A stretch of DNA of 45,207 nucleotides from PFJX01 sp038215555 (GCA_038215555.1 JBBQQT010000008.1:1-45207); one strand, 5' to 3'; shown: positions 25,153-34,345, numbered from the stretch's first letter. Notes: generated from the letters alone by a model not told the origin. Program-made: numbers and translations.

Positions 25153-25899
25153 TCAGGCGCTTTTGACAAACTCCCGCACGACATGCATTTGCCGGCGTGA
25201 TACCGGCAGTTTTTCCGACCAATCCTTGAGCAACGCCAGCCAGCGGCCTTCGCCGTCATCGGCGACCCGCTGAAATCCATCCAGATGAGCGCGGGCGACC
25301 AGGCAATTGCGATGGATCCGCAAAAAGTTGTTGCCAAACTCCTCTTCCAGCTTCACCAACGATTCATCCAGCAGATATTCGCGTTCCTGCGTTCGAGCAG
25401 TGACATAGCGCAACTCGGCGCGCAAATAGAGCACTTCCGCCACCGGCACGCGCCAAATGCGGCCGCGTTCGAGCAACGAGAAGTGGGTCCGACGCGGTGC
25501 CAGCGCCGCTGCATCGTCAACCGCCAGGGGTCTGATGCGCAATAACGCCTCGCGCAGCCGCGTCAGCCGCACCGGTTTCAACAAGTAATCGACGGCGCGC
25601 AGTTCGAAAGCCTGCAACGCATGCTCATCGAACGCGGTGACGAAAATGATCGCCGGCGGATGCGGCAGGCCGGCGATATGGCGCGCCGCTTCGAGGCCAT
25701 TCATGCCCGGCATCTGGATGTCGAGCAGGATCACATCGGCCGGCGTATCGGCGGCACGTTCCAGTGCAAGCACACCATTGCCAGCCTGCGCCACGATGTC
25801 GACGCTGAATTCCTCGGCCAGATCCATCAGCAGATCGGCCAGACGCGCTCGCGCCAGGGCTTCGTCATCGGCCAGGATCACCTTAATGGGTTTCGGCAC
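25153..25899 (-). CDS. algR: LytTR-type response regulator (AlgR-like)
   Basis: A 248-residue regulator with a receiver domain (ADDE at residues 10-13, phosphoacceptor Asp60 in VILLDIQMPGMNG, conserved Lys in DYLLKPVRLTRL) and a C-terminal LytTR DNA-binding domain (VAEVLYLRAELRYVTARTQE, FLRIHRNCLVARAHL). It starts 13 bases after the stop of the AlgZ/FimS-like kinase gene. The neighbourhood algZ-algR with hemC-hemD and argH is the same as in Pseudomonas, which supports the name. Confidence 0.92.
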   Translation of the reverse strand: MPKPIKVILADDEALARARLADLLMDLAEEFSVDIVAQAGNGVLALERAADTPADVILLDIQMPGMNGLEAARHIAGLPHPPAIIFVTAFDEHALQAFELRAVDYLLKPVRLTRLREALLRIRPLAVDDAAALAPRRTHFSLLERGRIWRVPVAEVLYLRAELRYVTARTQEREYLLDESLVKLEEEFGNNFLRIHRNCLVARAHLDGFQRVADDGEGRWLALLKDWSEKLPVSRRQMHVVREFVKSA

Positions 25900-25911
25900 G
25901 CTTGATCTCCT

Positions 25912-26922
25912 TCATGTGGTCTCTTTCATCGGAATGACCATCTGGACTACGAATTCGTCCCCGACCTGATGCGCGGAAAGTCGCGCTTCGGCGTCGAAAT
26001 GCAGCGCCAGGCGCTCGCGAATGTTGGATAGCGCCATGCGATTTCCCGGGCGCGGCGGGGCATCGGCATGACGCGGATTGCGCACGACAATGTTGAGTTG
26101 TTGATCCCGCTTGAAAATATCGACACCAATGCGACCACCTTCCGGATGCGGTTCAATGCCGTGACAAACCGCATTTTCGAGCAAAGGCTGCAACACCAGC
26201 GAAGGCATCAGAAGTTGCCGAGACGCTCCCTCCACCCCGCTATCGATGCGCCAATCGACCTGCAGCCGCTCACCCAGACGCAGACTTTCCAGATCAAGAT
26301 AGGCGCGTGCCAGTTCGATTTCACGACCGAGTGGAGATAGCTGCCGGTTATCCGCCATCAGGCCGCGATAAAGATCAGCCAGATTTTCCAGCGCGGTTTC
26401 CGCGCGCGCCGGGTTGGATCGCACCAGCGACAACACACTGTTGATGCAGTTGAACAGGAAATGCGGCCGAATCCGCGCCTGCAACGCTTGCAAGCGCGCT
26501 TCCGCCAGTGCCGGCGAAAGCCGCCGCGCGCGCCAGTCGAACCAGACCAGAATCAGCCCCGCCGAGACGCCGGCCAGCAATATCGTACGGGTCAAACTCA
26601 GCTCGGCATCGGCGGATCGCCATTCCAGCATGATCTGCCAGAAAGCGGCGCTGAACATGCTGATCAGCACACTCAGCGCCAAACCGAGTCGCGCCGGCAA
26701 GCGGCTCAGCCTGGGAGCGATCAGATACAGGATCAGCACCGTGCACAGCAACGGCGGCTGGAGATAGGCGGCATAGCCAAAGAACAATCTGAACATAGCG
26801 GTCAGATCCGCGGCATTGACCAATGCGGCAAGCAATCCGAACAGCTGCAGCGCAAGCACCGCGCGCAGCAAAATCCCCAGATTGCGGAAATCCGGCAGAG
26901 TGAACTGTGTCTCCTTTGTCAT
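25912..26922 (-). CDS. algZ: LytS/AlgZ-type sensor histidine kinase
   Basis: A 336-residue membrane kinase. The N-terminal third has four hydrophobic segments (from LGILLRAVLALQLFGLLAAL to TILLAGVSAGLILVWF). The phosphoacceptor segment is IRPHFLFNCINSVLSL with His at about residue 153, followed by the ATPase N box LQPLLENAVCHGIEPHPEGG and a G-box-like ALSNIRERLALHF. The start at 26922 fits the family, while the longer open frame upstream is antisense to argH. It is divergent from argH with a 44-base gap and should phosphorylate the AlgR-like regulator. Confidence 0.92.
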   Translation of the reverse strand: MTKETQFTLPDFRNLGILLRAVLALQLFGLLAALVNAADLTAMFRLFFGYAAYLQPPLLCTVLILYLIAPRLSRLPARLGLALSVLISMFSAAFWQIMLEWRSADAELSLTRTILLAGVSAGLILVWFDWRARRLSPALAEARLQALQARIRPHFLFNCINSVLSLVRSNPARAETALENLADLYRGLMADNRQLSPLGREIELARAYLDLESLRLGERLQVDWRIDSGVEGASRQLLMPSLVLQPLLENAVCHGIEPHPEGGRIGVDIFKRDQQLNIVVRNPRHADAPPRPGNRMALSNIRERLALHFDAEARLSAHQVGDEFVVQMVIPMKETT

Positions 26923-26966
26923 AATCCCGCCTTCGTGAATTCTCCCAGCCGACAAGCTATCACTCC

Positions 26967-28424
26967 ATGCCCCAAGCCGAAACTCCCGCCGCTGTTCCAG
27001 TCCAATCCGAAGCCAATCCGGCCGTCTGGTCCGGACGTTTTTCCGAACCCGTCTCGGAACGGGTGAAGCGTTATACCGCGTCCATTCCGTTCGACTGGCG
27101 CCTGGCCCCATTCGACATCCAGGGCTCGCTGGCGCATGCCGCCATGCTGCATCACGTCGGCGTCCTGTCGGGGCAAGACCTGGCCGATATCCGACGCGGC
27201 CTGGGCGAGATTCTGGCCGACTTCGAGAGCGGACGTTTCACGTGGAACCTGGATGACGAAGACATCCATTTCAATATCGAGCGGGCGCTGACGCGCAAGG
27301 TGGGCGATGCCGGCAAGCGCCTGCATACCGGCCGCTCGCGCAACGACCAGGTCGCCACCGATGTGCGCCTGTGGTTGCGCGACGCGATCGATCGCATTCT
27401 TCAACTCAACATCCAGGCCCGGCGTGCATTGATCGATCTGGCCGAACATCACGCCGCGACGGTGATGCCCGGCTTCACCCATTTGCAGGCGGCGCAGCCG
27501 GTCACTTTCGGCCATCACATGCTGGCCTGGCAGGAAATGCTGACGCGTGACCATGAACGCCTTGTCGATTGCCGTCGCCGCGTCAATCGGCTGCCGCTGG
27601 GCGCGGCGGCACTCGCCGGCACCAGCTTTCCGATCGACCGTGAAATGGTGGCGCGTGAACTGGGCTTTGAAGGCATCTGCGAGAACTCGCTGGATGCGGT
27701 GTCGGATCGCGATTTCGCGATCGAATTCCTCGCCGCCGGCGCGTTGATCATGACCCACTTCTCGCGCATGGCGGAAGAGTTGGTGATCTGGATGACGCCG
27801 CGCTTCGGTTTTATCGACCTGGCCGACCGTTTCTGCACCGGTTCCAGCATCATGCCGCAGAAGAAAAACCCGGATGTGCCGGAACTCATGCGCGGCAAGA
27901 CCGGCCGCATGAATGGCCATCTGATCGCGCTGCTGACCCTGATGAAAGGCCAGCCGCTGGCCTACAACAAAGACAACCAGGAGGACAAGGAGCCCTTGTT
28001 CGACGCGGTCGATACGCTGGTCGACACCTTGGCCATCTTCGCCGAGATGATGGGCAGCCATATGGATGAGAAGACCGGTGAACGTGTTTTCCACGTCACC
28101 GTGAAGGCCGAACGCATGCGCCAGGCAGCGGTGGAAGGGTTCGCCACTGCGACCGATCTGGCCGATTACCTGGTCAAGAAAGGCCTGCCGTTCCGCGAAG
28201 CGCATGAAGCGGTGGCGCGCGCGGTGCGGGCAGCGGAGCAGAAAGGGGGTGACCTGGCTGATCTGAGCCTGGTCGAACTGCAAGCCTTCTCCCCCCTGGT
28301 CGAAGCCGATATTTATGCCGTGTTGACGCTGGAAGGCTCACTCGCCGCACGCGACCATCTTGGCGGCACTGCCCCGAATCAGGTGCGCGCCGCAGTTGCC
28401 CGAGCGCGCGCCAGACTGGGCTGA
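26967..28424 (+). CDS. argH: Argininosuccinate lyase
   Basis: A 485-residue ArgH that splits argininosuccinate into arginine and fumarate. It shows WSGRFSEPVSERVKRYTASI, the HTGRSRNDQVATDVRLWLRD motif, TVMPGFTHLQAAQPVTFGHH, and the superfamily signature GSSIMPQKKNPDVPEL with the catalytic Ser. The N-terminus is about 15 residues longer than typical, and no strong ribosome site fixes the ATG at 26967. It is divergent from algZ. Confidence 0.96.
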   Translation: MPQAETPAAVPVQSEANPAVWSGRFSEPVSERVKRYTASIPFDWRLAPFDIQGSLAHAAMLHHVGVLSGQDLADIRRGLGEILADFESGRFTWNLDDEDIHFNIERALTRKVGDAGKRLHTGRSRNDQVATDVRLWLRDAIDRILQLNIQARRALIDLAEHHAATVMPGFTHLQAAQPVTFGHHMLAWQEMLTRDHERLVDCRRRVNRLPLGAAALAGTSFPIDREMVARELGFEGICENSLDAVSDRDFAIEFLAAGALIMTHFSRMAEELVIWMTPRFGFIDLADRFCTGSSIMPQKKNPDVPELMRGKTGRMNGHLIALLTLMKGQPLAYNKDNQEDKEPLFDAVDTLVDTLAIFAEMMGSHMDEKTGERVFHVTVKAERMRQAAVEGFATATDLADYLVKKGLPFREAHEAVARAVRAAEQKGGDLADLSLVELQAFSPLVEADIYAVLTLEGSLAARDHLGGTAPNQVRAAVARARARLG

Positions 28425-28439
28425 CAGACAGGTTGAGGT

Positions 28440-28973
28440 TCAGGCCGGCGGCAAAACGCCCTGAATTGCGCTGACTTCAGTGGTTTCGATTGCATCACCC
28501 AGTTTCTCGACGCCGCCGTAAACCTGAACCAGCAAGCGGCGCAGCGCATCGTGGCGATCGTGCAGATCGCGCGCGAGCTGGGTGGCGATGACAAACTGGA
28601 AGCGACAACCGATCTCCGAATCCGGTTGATACAACAACAGATAGGCCGAGAACGGCAGGCTGGCGACTTTCACCGGCCCGCGCGAGGTGCAGGTCGCATT
28701 CGCCGGCTTGCCCATCGATAGCGACGGCAAACCAAAGAACTCGCCTGTCTGGATGGTCTTCAGCGTGTAATGCCGCCACGCATTGCCGTAGTGAGTGACT
28801 TCAACCTGGCCTTCGAGCAACAGATACAACGCCTGATTGAGGCGATCCTGGTAAATGAAGACATGGCCGTTGGGGAATTCGTCGACCCGCATCGCGGCGG
28901 CAACGTGTTCCACATCGGCATCAGACAGGAACTGAAACCCCGGCAACGAGCGTAAATAGTTTTTGAGGATCAT
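28440..28973 (-). CDS. Cyclic nucleotide-binding domain protein (second of pair)
   Basis: A 177-residue single-domain CAP-ED protein. The beta-roll is seen in FPNGHVFIYQDRLNQALYLL and LEGQVEVTHYGNAWRHYTLK, followed by GEFFGLPSLSMGKPANATC. The phosphate-binding cassette lacks the usual Arg (canonical GELAL..PRxAT), so it may not bind cyclic nucleotides. A helical C-terminus follows but there is no DNA-binding HTH. Its ATG overlaps the stop of the upstream paralogue (ATGA), so they are translated together. Confidence 0.8.
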   Translation of the reverse strand: MILKNYLRSLPGFQFLSDADVEHVAAAMRVDEFPNGHVFIYQDRLNQALYLLLEGQVEVTHYGNAWRHYTLKTIQTGEFFGLPSLSMGKPANATCTSRGPVKVASLPFSAYLLLYQPDSEIGCRFQFVIATQLARDLHDRHDALRRLLVQVYGGVEKLGDAIETTEVSAIQGVLPPA

Positions 28974-29527
28974 CCACGCGCTCCCAACAGGCTTTTGATG
29001 AAGTCCAGCACGCTATGATGCTTGCGGCTCAATTCCGACAGCGGCACGGTGATATCACCCAGCAGCAGCATGTTGCCATCCGGATCGACCACCGGGTTGT
29101 TGGCGGTCACCTGCAGGCGACGAATCAACATCTGGATGAAGGCATGCGTCAGACGGCAAACGGCGATCGAATCTTCCGCGATCAAGGCATCGAAATCCGA
29201 ATAGGAAAGTCGCGCCACAACGGTTTCCGGGCCGGCGGTCACCGTACTTGATGCGCACCGAATACCGCTGAAATAACCCAGCTCGCCACACCAGTTGCCG
29301 GGCCGGATCTCACCCAGCTGTATTTGATGGTTGGAGAGTTCGATAGACAACTGCAGGCGGCCGCTCAGGACCAGGAAAAAAGCATCGATCGGTTCCTGGT
29401 CGTGCACCATGACCTGGCCATCTTCCAGTTCGTGCAGCGAGATGCGATCAAGCAGCGGCTTGATATGGTCGACACCGAGCTGCTCGACAAGATCAGGTAG
29501 ATATTCAAACAGAACATGTTCATCCAT
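28970..29527 (-). CDS. Cyclic nucleotide-binding domain protein (first of pair)
   Basis: A 185-residue single-domain CAP-ED protein. The beta-roll runs from LEDGQVMVHDQEPIDAFFLV through LSGRLQLSIELSNHQIQLGE, and the phosphate-binding cassette GELGYFSGIRCASSTV keeps the Glu and Arg that contact cyclic nucleotide phosphate. The C-terminus has helices but no helix-turn-helix or enzyme domain. It begins 52 bases after cyaY and overlaps the second protein. It is possibly the ligand-binding half of a heterodimer; the signal and output are unknown. Confidence 0.82.
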   Translation of the reverse strand: MDEHVLFEYLPDLVEQLGVDHIKPLLDRISLHELEDGQVMVHDQEPIDAFFLVLSGRLQLSIELSNHQIQLGEIRPGNWCGELGYFSGIRCASSTVTAGPETVVARLSYSDFDALIAEDSIAVCRLTHAFIQMLIRRLQVTANNPVVDPDGNMLLLGDITVPLSELSRKHHSVLDFIKSLLGARG

Positions 29528-29579
29528 ATTTTTTTACCCCCATGCCTCCAGATACAGGAAAGTGTAAGCCAAACCAGGG

Positions 29580-29897
29580 CTAGATCAGGCTGACCGGACT
29601 GCCCGATTGCGCCGCGGCAAAACGCGACAGCGAGGCAAACAACTCTTCGTTGCTGCGGGTGTCGCGCCACACCTGGCCATCCCAGCGGAAATGATAGCCG
29701 CCGCTCTTTGCCGCCACCCATATCTCCTGCGCTGCGGCTTGCTTATTGACAACAATGACCGAGTCATCGACGAATTCGATTTGCAGAATGCCGCCTTCGG
29801 AAAATTCATAATCGAAATCGGCATCGGCGTGTTCGATCGCCTGTTCCAGTTTGTTCAGCGTGTCATCGGCCAAACGTGTGTATTCAGTTTCGGTCAT
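29580..29897 (-). CDS. cyaY: Iron-sulfur cluster assembly protein CyaY (frataxin)
   Basis: A 105-residue bacterial frataxin that binds iron and modulates Fe-S cluster assembly. It has the acidic first helix TRLADDTLNKLEQAIEHADA, then DFDYEFSEGGILQIEFVDD and the conserved QEIWVAAKSGGYHFRWDG strands. It is divergent from lptM-lysA, as is common in proteobacteria. Confidence 0.95.
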   Translation of the reverse strand: MTETEYTRLADDTLNKLEQAIEHADADFDYEFSEGGILQIEFVDDSVIVVNKQAAAQEIWVAAKSGGYHFRWDGQVWRDTRSNEELFASLSRFAAAQSGSPVSLI

Positions 29898-29974
29898 CCA
29901 ATGCTCCAGGTGGGCGCAGCCTTGGGAGACAAACTCGGGGCTGCTAAACTGCCTCCGATTTTAAAGGCCTCCCC

Positions 29975-30136
29975 ATGCGAAATTTCTTCTTGATCTGCGC
30001 CTTGTCAGGCACTTTTTTAACGCTCTCCGGCTGCGGCAAAAAAGGCGCCTTGTATCTACCGGATACCGTCACGCCGACGTCTTCCCTCGTCCAACCCAGC
30101 CAACCGGCACAACCTACTCAGCCCGCCCAAAAATGA
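29975..30136 (+). CDS. lptM: LPS translocon lipoprotein LptM (YifL-like)
   Basis: A 53-residue lipoprotein. The lipobox LSGC at residues 17-20 is followed directly by the family signature GKKGALYLPD and a short Pro/Gln tail. In E. coli LptM helps LptD assembly in the outer membrane. Its stop overlaps the lysA start by four bases (ATGA), the usual lptM-lysA arrangement. No strong ribosome site is seen before ATG 29975. Confidence 0.88.
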   Translation: MRNFFLICALSGTFLTLSGCGKKGALYLPDTVTPTSSLVQPSQPAQPTQPAQK

Positions 30137-31383
30137 ACGCTCTTTCACGCCGGGACGGCATCCTGCATGTCGAGGATGTGCCGCTCGCAGAGGTCGCCGC
30201 CCAATTCGGCACACCGTGTTATCTCTATTCCCGCGCCGCACTGGAGCAGGCGTATCGAGCCTATGACCAAGCCCTGGCGGCGCATCCGCATCTGATTTGC
30301 TATGCGGTAAAGGCCAATTCCAGTCTTGCGATTCTGAATCTGTTCGCACGCCTGGGCGCCGGCTTCGACATCGTTTCCGGCGGCGAACTGGCGCGTGTGC
30401 TGACTGCCGGCGGCGATCCGGCGAAGGTGGTTTTTTCTGGCGTCGGCAAGACCGCGGCGGAAATGCGTGCGGCCCTGACCGCCGGCATTCATTGCTTCAA
30501 CGTCGAATCGGAGAGCGAACTGGCGCGCTTGAATCAGGTTGCCAGCGAGCTGAGCCAGACCGCCGCCATCAGCTTGCGTGTCAACCCGAATGTCGATGCC
30601 AAAACGCATCCCTATATTTCCACCGGCCTGAAAGACAACAAGTTCGGCATTGCCCACGAACATGCCCTGCGCGTCTATCGCGAAGCGGCCAGCATGGCGC
30701 ATCTGCGCATTACCGGCATTGATTGCCATATCGGCTCGCAACTGACTGACGTCGCCCCTTTCGGCGAAGCGTTGGATCGTGTGCTTGAACTGGTCACAGG
30801 CCTGCACGCGGAGGGAATACGGCTGCAACACATCGATATCGGCGGTGGCGTCGGCATTCGCTATCGTGACGAAACTCCGCCCGAACTGGACGCATACGCC
30901 AGCGTCATTCTGGCCCGCATGCAAGGTCGCAGCGAACGCCTGGTGGTTGAACCGGGCCGCGCGCTGGTCGGCAATGCCGGTTGGTTGCTGACGCGGGTGG
31001 AATACCTGAAACACGGCGAAACGAAAGATTTCGCCATCGTCGATGCCGCGATGAATGACCTGATGCGGCCGGCGCTGTATGACGCCTGGCACGACATCCT
31101 GCCGGTCCATGAGCGGGTCGATGCGGCAACGCGCAGCTATGCCATCGTCGGCCCGGTCTGCGAGAGCGGTGATTTTCTTGGCCATGATCGCGCCTTGGCG
31201 CTAGCCCAGGATGATCTTCTTGCCATCTGTTCGACCGGCGCCTACGGTATGAGCATGAGTTCGAACTACAACACTCGGCCACGCGCGGCTGAGGTGATGA
31301 TTGATGGCAAGCAGATGCACCTGATCCATGCGCGCGAACGCATAGAAGATCTATTGGCTCAGGAAAGCGTGTTGCCGGGCTGA
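30133..31383 (+). CDS. lysA: Diaminopimelate decarboxylase
   Basis: A 416-residue PLP enzyme making lysine from meso-diaminopimelate. The PLP lysine sits in ICYAVKANSSLAILNLFARL. Further motifs are GFDIVSGGELARVLTAGGDP, the cofactor-phosphate loop IDIGGGVGIRY, EPGRALVGNAGWLLTRVEY, and the active-site GPVCESGDFLG with its Cys. It is translationally coupled to lptM and followed by a strong terminator. Confidence 0.96.
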   Translation: MNALSRRDGILHVEDVPLAEVAAQFGTPCYLYSRAALEQAYRAYDQALAAHPHLICYAVKANSSLAILNLFARLGAGFDIVSGGELARVLTAGGDPAKVVFSGVGKTAAEMRAALTAGIHCFNVESESELARLNQVASELSQTAAISLRVNPNVDAKTHPYISTGLKDNKFGIAHEHALRVYREAASMAHLRITGIDCHIGSQLTDVAPFGEALDRVLELVTGLHAEGIRLQHIDIGGGVGIRYRDETPPELDAYASVILARMQGRSERLVVEPGRALVGNAGWLLTRVEYLKHGETKDFAIVDAAMNDLMRPALYDAWHDILPVHERVDAATRSYAIVGPVCESGDFLGHDRALALAQDDLLAICSTGAYGMSMSSNYNTRPRAAEVMIDGKQMHLIHARERIEDLLAQESVLPG

Positions 31384-31427
31384 TATTTTTGTGCCTTTTT
31401 GGCATCACCAAGCCGCTGAAATCAAGC

Positions 31428-31465
31428 AAAAGCGCGCTCTTGGCTTGCAGAGCGCGCTTTTTTTT
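31428..31465 (+). terminator. Rho-independent terminator after lysA
   Basis: A 13-bp stem (AAAAGCGCGCTCT, 31428-31440, with AGAGCGCGCTTTT, 31449-31461) is followed by a T run to 31465. Confidence 0.9.
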
Positions 31466-31475
31466 GTTCTACAAT
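31445..31475 (+). promoter_or_regulatory. Possible promoter of the H1-like gene
   Basis: TACAAT at 31470-31475 is a good -10; TTGCAG at 31445-31450 is a possible -35 at a long 19-base spacing, inside the preceding terminator. Confidence 0.35.
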
Positions 31476-31557
31476 CGCCGCACGCCTCTTGTTCGCGTGG
31501 AAGTACTTGAGGCAAAAGGCTTTCCGGCCAAACCCTTCATTAATCGAGGAGTCAGAC

Positions 31558-32097
31558 ATGCCCGTTGCCAAACCTGCAAAAAGTCCCGCCAAGAAAGCCA
31601 CCGTAGCAAAGCCCGCCGCCGCGAAAGCCGCAGCTGAACCAGCGAAGAAAGCCGCTGCTGCCAAACCCGCTGCTGCACCCGCGAAGAAAGCCGCTGCTGC
31701 CAAACCTGCTGCTGCACCCGCGAAGAAAGTGGCTGCTGCCAAACCTGCTGCTGCACCCGCGAAGAAAGTGGCTGTTGCCAAACCTGCCGCTGCACCCGCG
31801 AAGAAAGTGGCAGCTGCCAAACCTGCCGCTGCACCCGCCAAGAAAGTGGCAGCTGCCAAACCTGCCGCCGCACCCGCCAAGAAAGTGGCAGCTGCCAAAC
31901 CTGCCGCCGCGCCCGCGAAAAAGGTTGCCGCCGCGAAACCCGCTGCTGCTCCGGCCAAGAAAGCAGCTGTCGCGATACCCGCTGCCGCGCCAGCCAACAA
32001 AGCGGCTGCCGCCAAACCTGCCGCCGCTCCGGCCAAAAAAGCGGCGGCTAAACCCGCTGCAGCCAAGCCTGCAGCCAAAGCGGCTGCCAAAAAGTAA
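31558..32097 (+). CDS. Lysine/alanine-repeat histone H1-like protein
   Basis: A 179-residue very basic protein made almost only of Lys, Ala and Pro, with about ten copies of a 13-residue unit of the form KPAAAPAKKVAAA. Such proteins resemble the C-terminal tail of histone H1 and bind DNA without sequence preference, as known for AlgP and Bordetella BpH1. GAGGAG precedes ATG 31558; the longer open frame upstream reads through the promoter. The 39-bp repeats can vary in number between strains. A strong terminator follows. The antisense strand is also open throughout, an effect of the repeats. Confidence 0.88.
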   Translation: MPVAKPAKSPAKKATVAKPAAAKAAAEPAKKAAAAKPAAAPAKKAAAAKPAAAPAKKVAAAKPAAAPAKKVAVAKPAAAPAKKVAAAKPAAAPAKKVAAAKPAAAPAKKVAAAKPAAAPAKKVAAAKPAAAPAKKAAVAIPAAAPANKAAAAKPAAAPAKKAAAKPAAAKPAAKAAAKK

Positions 32098-32120
32098 CGC
32101 GGTCAGCACATTGAAAAGGA

Positions 32121-32146
32121 AAAAAGCGGGCTTCGCCCGCTTTTTT
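32121..32146. terminator. Rho-independent terminator after H1-like gene
   Basis: AAAAAGCGGGC (32121-32131) pairs with GCCCGCTTTTT (32135-32145) with a TTC loop and T tract. It is symmetrical enough to serve the convergent priA as well. Confidence 0.9.
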
Positions 32147-32164
32147 CTTGTCCATTTCCAGCCA

Positions 32165-34345
32165 TCAATAGTCTATTGGATCGACATCCAACGTCCATTT
32201 AACGCCTCTCGCTGGCAATGATTCAAGCTGCGGCAACCAGAGGCAAAGAAACTGTTGCAAACGCTGCCGCGCGCCCGCCTGCACCAGCAATTGCATGCGG
32301 TGTCGATTCGCCACCCGCGCCATCAATGCCGCCACCGGGTCGAACAGGAGAACCCCGGCCTGCAAAGCAAGTCCGGCTTCTCGCGCCGCCAGCAAGAAAC
32401 CCAGTGCCGCTTCCTCTTCGCGCGCTTCGGCACGCAACAAGGCCTGGCTGGCGTAAGGAGGAAAATCGGCGCCGCGACGCTCACGCAACGCAGCTTCGGC
32501 AAAACCCGGGTAATCATGCCGCTGCAAAGCCTGATACAGAGGGTGACGTGGATATTGCGTCTGAATCAACACCTCGCCCGGATGCTGCGCCCGTCCGGCG
32601 CGGCCGGCGACTTGCATGAGTTGGGCAAAGAGCCGTTCACTGGCGCGAAAATCGGGCGAGATCAGTGCTTGGTCGGCGCCAATGACGCCGACCAGGGTGA
32701 GATGCGGAAAGTCATGCCCTTTTGCAACGATCTGGGTGCCCACCAGGATATCCACTTCACGTGCCTCGATCTGCTCGCGCATGGCGGCAAACGCGCCCTT
32801 GCGCGCGGCGGTGTCACGGTCAATACGCAGGATGCGGGCGGACGGAAATTGCTCGGCCAGGGTTTCCTCGATCCGCTGCGTTCCCTGTCCGGCCGGACGC
32901 AGATCGAGATTGCCGCATTCCGGACAGGCTTCCGGCGGCCGCGTGATGAGACCGCAATGGTGGCAGACCAGGCGGTATCCCTGCCGGCTTCGGTGCAGCA
33001 CCAGATGCGCTGAACAACGCGAGCAGGGAAAGACGTGGCCGCATCCGTTGCACAGCATGCTCGGTGCGTAGCCGCGCCGATTGATGAACACCAGACTTTG
33101 TTCGCCGCGTTGCAGCCGTTCCGCCAGCGCGGTCAGCAATACGCTGGTGAGGCCGAGTTTGGGGCGATCTGTGCGACTGTCGATCAAGCGCACTTTCGGC
33201 AACACCGCCTGGGCATGCGCACGCTTGTTCAACCCGAGCAACTGATAACGCCCCTCCTTGGCGTTGCGCCAGCTTTCCAGCGCTGGCGTCGCCGACCCCA
33301 GCAACACCGGCACGCCCCGTTCTCGCGCCCGCCAGACCGCTACGTCGCGGGCTGAATAGCGCATTCCTTCCATCTGTTTGTAGGCGTTGTCATGTTCCTC
33401 ATCGACGATGATCAGGCCGAGTCGTGGTAGCGGCGTGAATATCGCCAGGCGAGTTCCCAGCACGATGTCTACCTGCCCTGCCAAGGCATCCAGCCAGGCG
33501 ATTTGGCGCTCGCCGGCAGCCAGATTACTGTGCAGGCTGATCAGCCTGCGGTCGGGAAAACGACGAATGAATCGTTCAGTCAATTGCGGCGTCAGGTGGA
33601 TTTCCGGCACCAGCACCAGCACCTGCTGACCACGCGCCAGGACATCAGCGACCCAACGCAGGTACACCTCGGTCTTGCCGCTGCCGGTAACGCCATGCAG
33701 CAAGAAGGCATTGAACCCATTGCCGGCGGCACGCAGCGCGGCGACCACGGTTTCCTGCTCGTCGGTCAAAGCCGGCATGGCCTCTTGCGGCGGCATCTCC
33801 GAGGCATGGCTGATCGGCTCGATCCAGGCGAGTTCAAGCCAGACTCGCAGCACGGCCTTGTCGCCTGTCGAGCAAGTCGCCCAGGCTAATTCCGCAGCGA
33901 GTATTTGTTCCGCCAGGCGTTTTCGCGCAGTGAAACGGGCAGGTATCTGCTCCACCTCGGCGCGACCAAGCGCAGTCAGGCGATAAGCCAGCATGGGAAA
34001 TACTTGACGCCTCTTGGCAAGCGTCGCCGTGCGGCGCAGAGCGGGCGGCAACATCATCGCCAGCACGGCACCCAGTGCGTGGTGGTAGTAACCGCAAACA
34101 AAACGCGCCAGCGCCAGCAAATCCTGGGGCAATGGCGGGCTGCTGCGATCTATCGCATGCAAAGACTTCAAACTTTCCAGCGGCAAATCGGAGTGATCCG
34201 CCAGCTCGACCAAAACACCAATCAACCTGCGGTTGCCGAACGGCACTTCCACACGTCGACCGATATCGTCGGTATGGGCATCGAGGGTCAGGTAATCGAA
34301 TAAACGATCGAGCGGCGTATCGAGCGCGACCCGGGCGATTGTCAA
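32165..34345 (-). CDS. priA: Primosomal protein N' (PriA helicase)
   Basis: A superfamily 2 helicase that restarts stalled replication forks. Walker A is LLHGVTGSGKTEVYLRW, Walker B is LIIVDEEHDNAYKQMEG, and the zinc-binding insertion has paired cysteines in CNGCGHVFPCSRCSAH, VCHHCGLI and CPECGN. Helicase motifs QIVAKGHDFPHLTLVGVIGA and QLMQVAGRAGRAQHPGEV are intact. The start is uncertain: no ATG fits, TTG 34345 gives the family-typical TIARVALDTPLDRLFDYL beginning, and a TTG at 34453 would add 36 residues. Upstream lies a DnaA-box cluster. Confidence 0.93.
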   Translation of the reverse strand: MTIARVALDTPLDRLFDYLTLDAHTDDIGRRVEVPFGNRRLIGVLVELADHSDLPLESLKSLHAIDRSSPPLPQDLLALARFVCGYYHHALGAVLAMMLPPALRRTATLAKRRQVFPMLAYRLTALGRAEVEQIPARFTARKRLAEQILAAELAWATCSTGDKAVLRVWLELAWIEPISHASEMPPQEAMPALTDEQETVVAALRAAGNGFNAFLLHGVTGSGKTEVYLRWVADVLARGQQVLVLVPEIHLTPQLTERFIRRFPDRRLISLHSNLAAGERQIAWLDALAGQVDIVLGTRLAIFTPLPRLGLIIVDEEHDNAYKQMEGMRYSARDVAVWRARERGVPVLLGSATPALESWRNAKEGRYQLLGLNKRAHAQAVLPKVRLIDSRTDRPKLGLTSVLLTALAERLQRGEQSLVFINRRGYAPSMLCNGCGHVFPCSRCSAHLVLHRSRQGYRLVCHHCGLITRPPEACPECGNLDLRPAGQGTQRIEETLAEQFPSARILRIDRDTAARKGAFAAMREQIEAREVDILVGTQIVAKGHDFPHLTLVGVIGADQALISPDFRASERLFAQLMQVAGRAGRAQHPGEVLIQTQYPRHPLYQALQRHDYPGFAEAALRERRGADFPPYASQALLRAEAREEEAALGFLLAAREAGLALQAGVLLFDPVAALMARVANRHRMQLLVQAGARQRLQQFLCLWLPQLESLPARGVKWTLDVDPIDY

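Noticed and set aside
26919..28283. 454-codon minus-strand frame opposite argH
   Set aside because: Antisense shadow; argH on the other strand has complete lyase motifs.
31422..32090. Ala/Gly-rich minus-strand frame opposite the H1-like gene
   Set aside because: It results from the repeated codons of the histone-like gene; the plus strand has the ribosome site, promoter and terminator.
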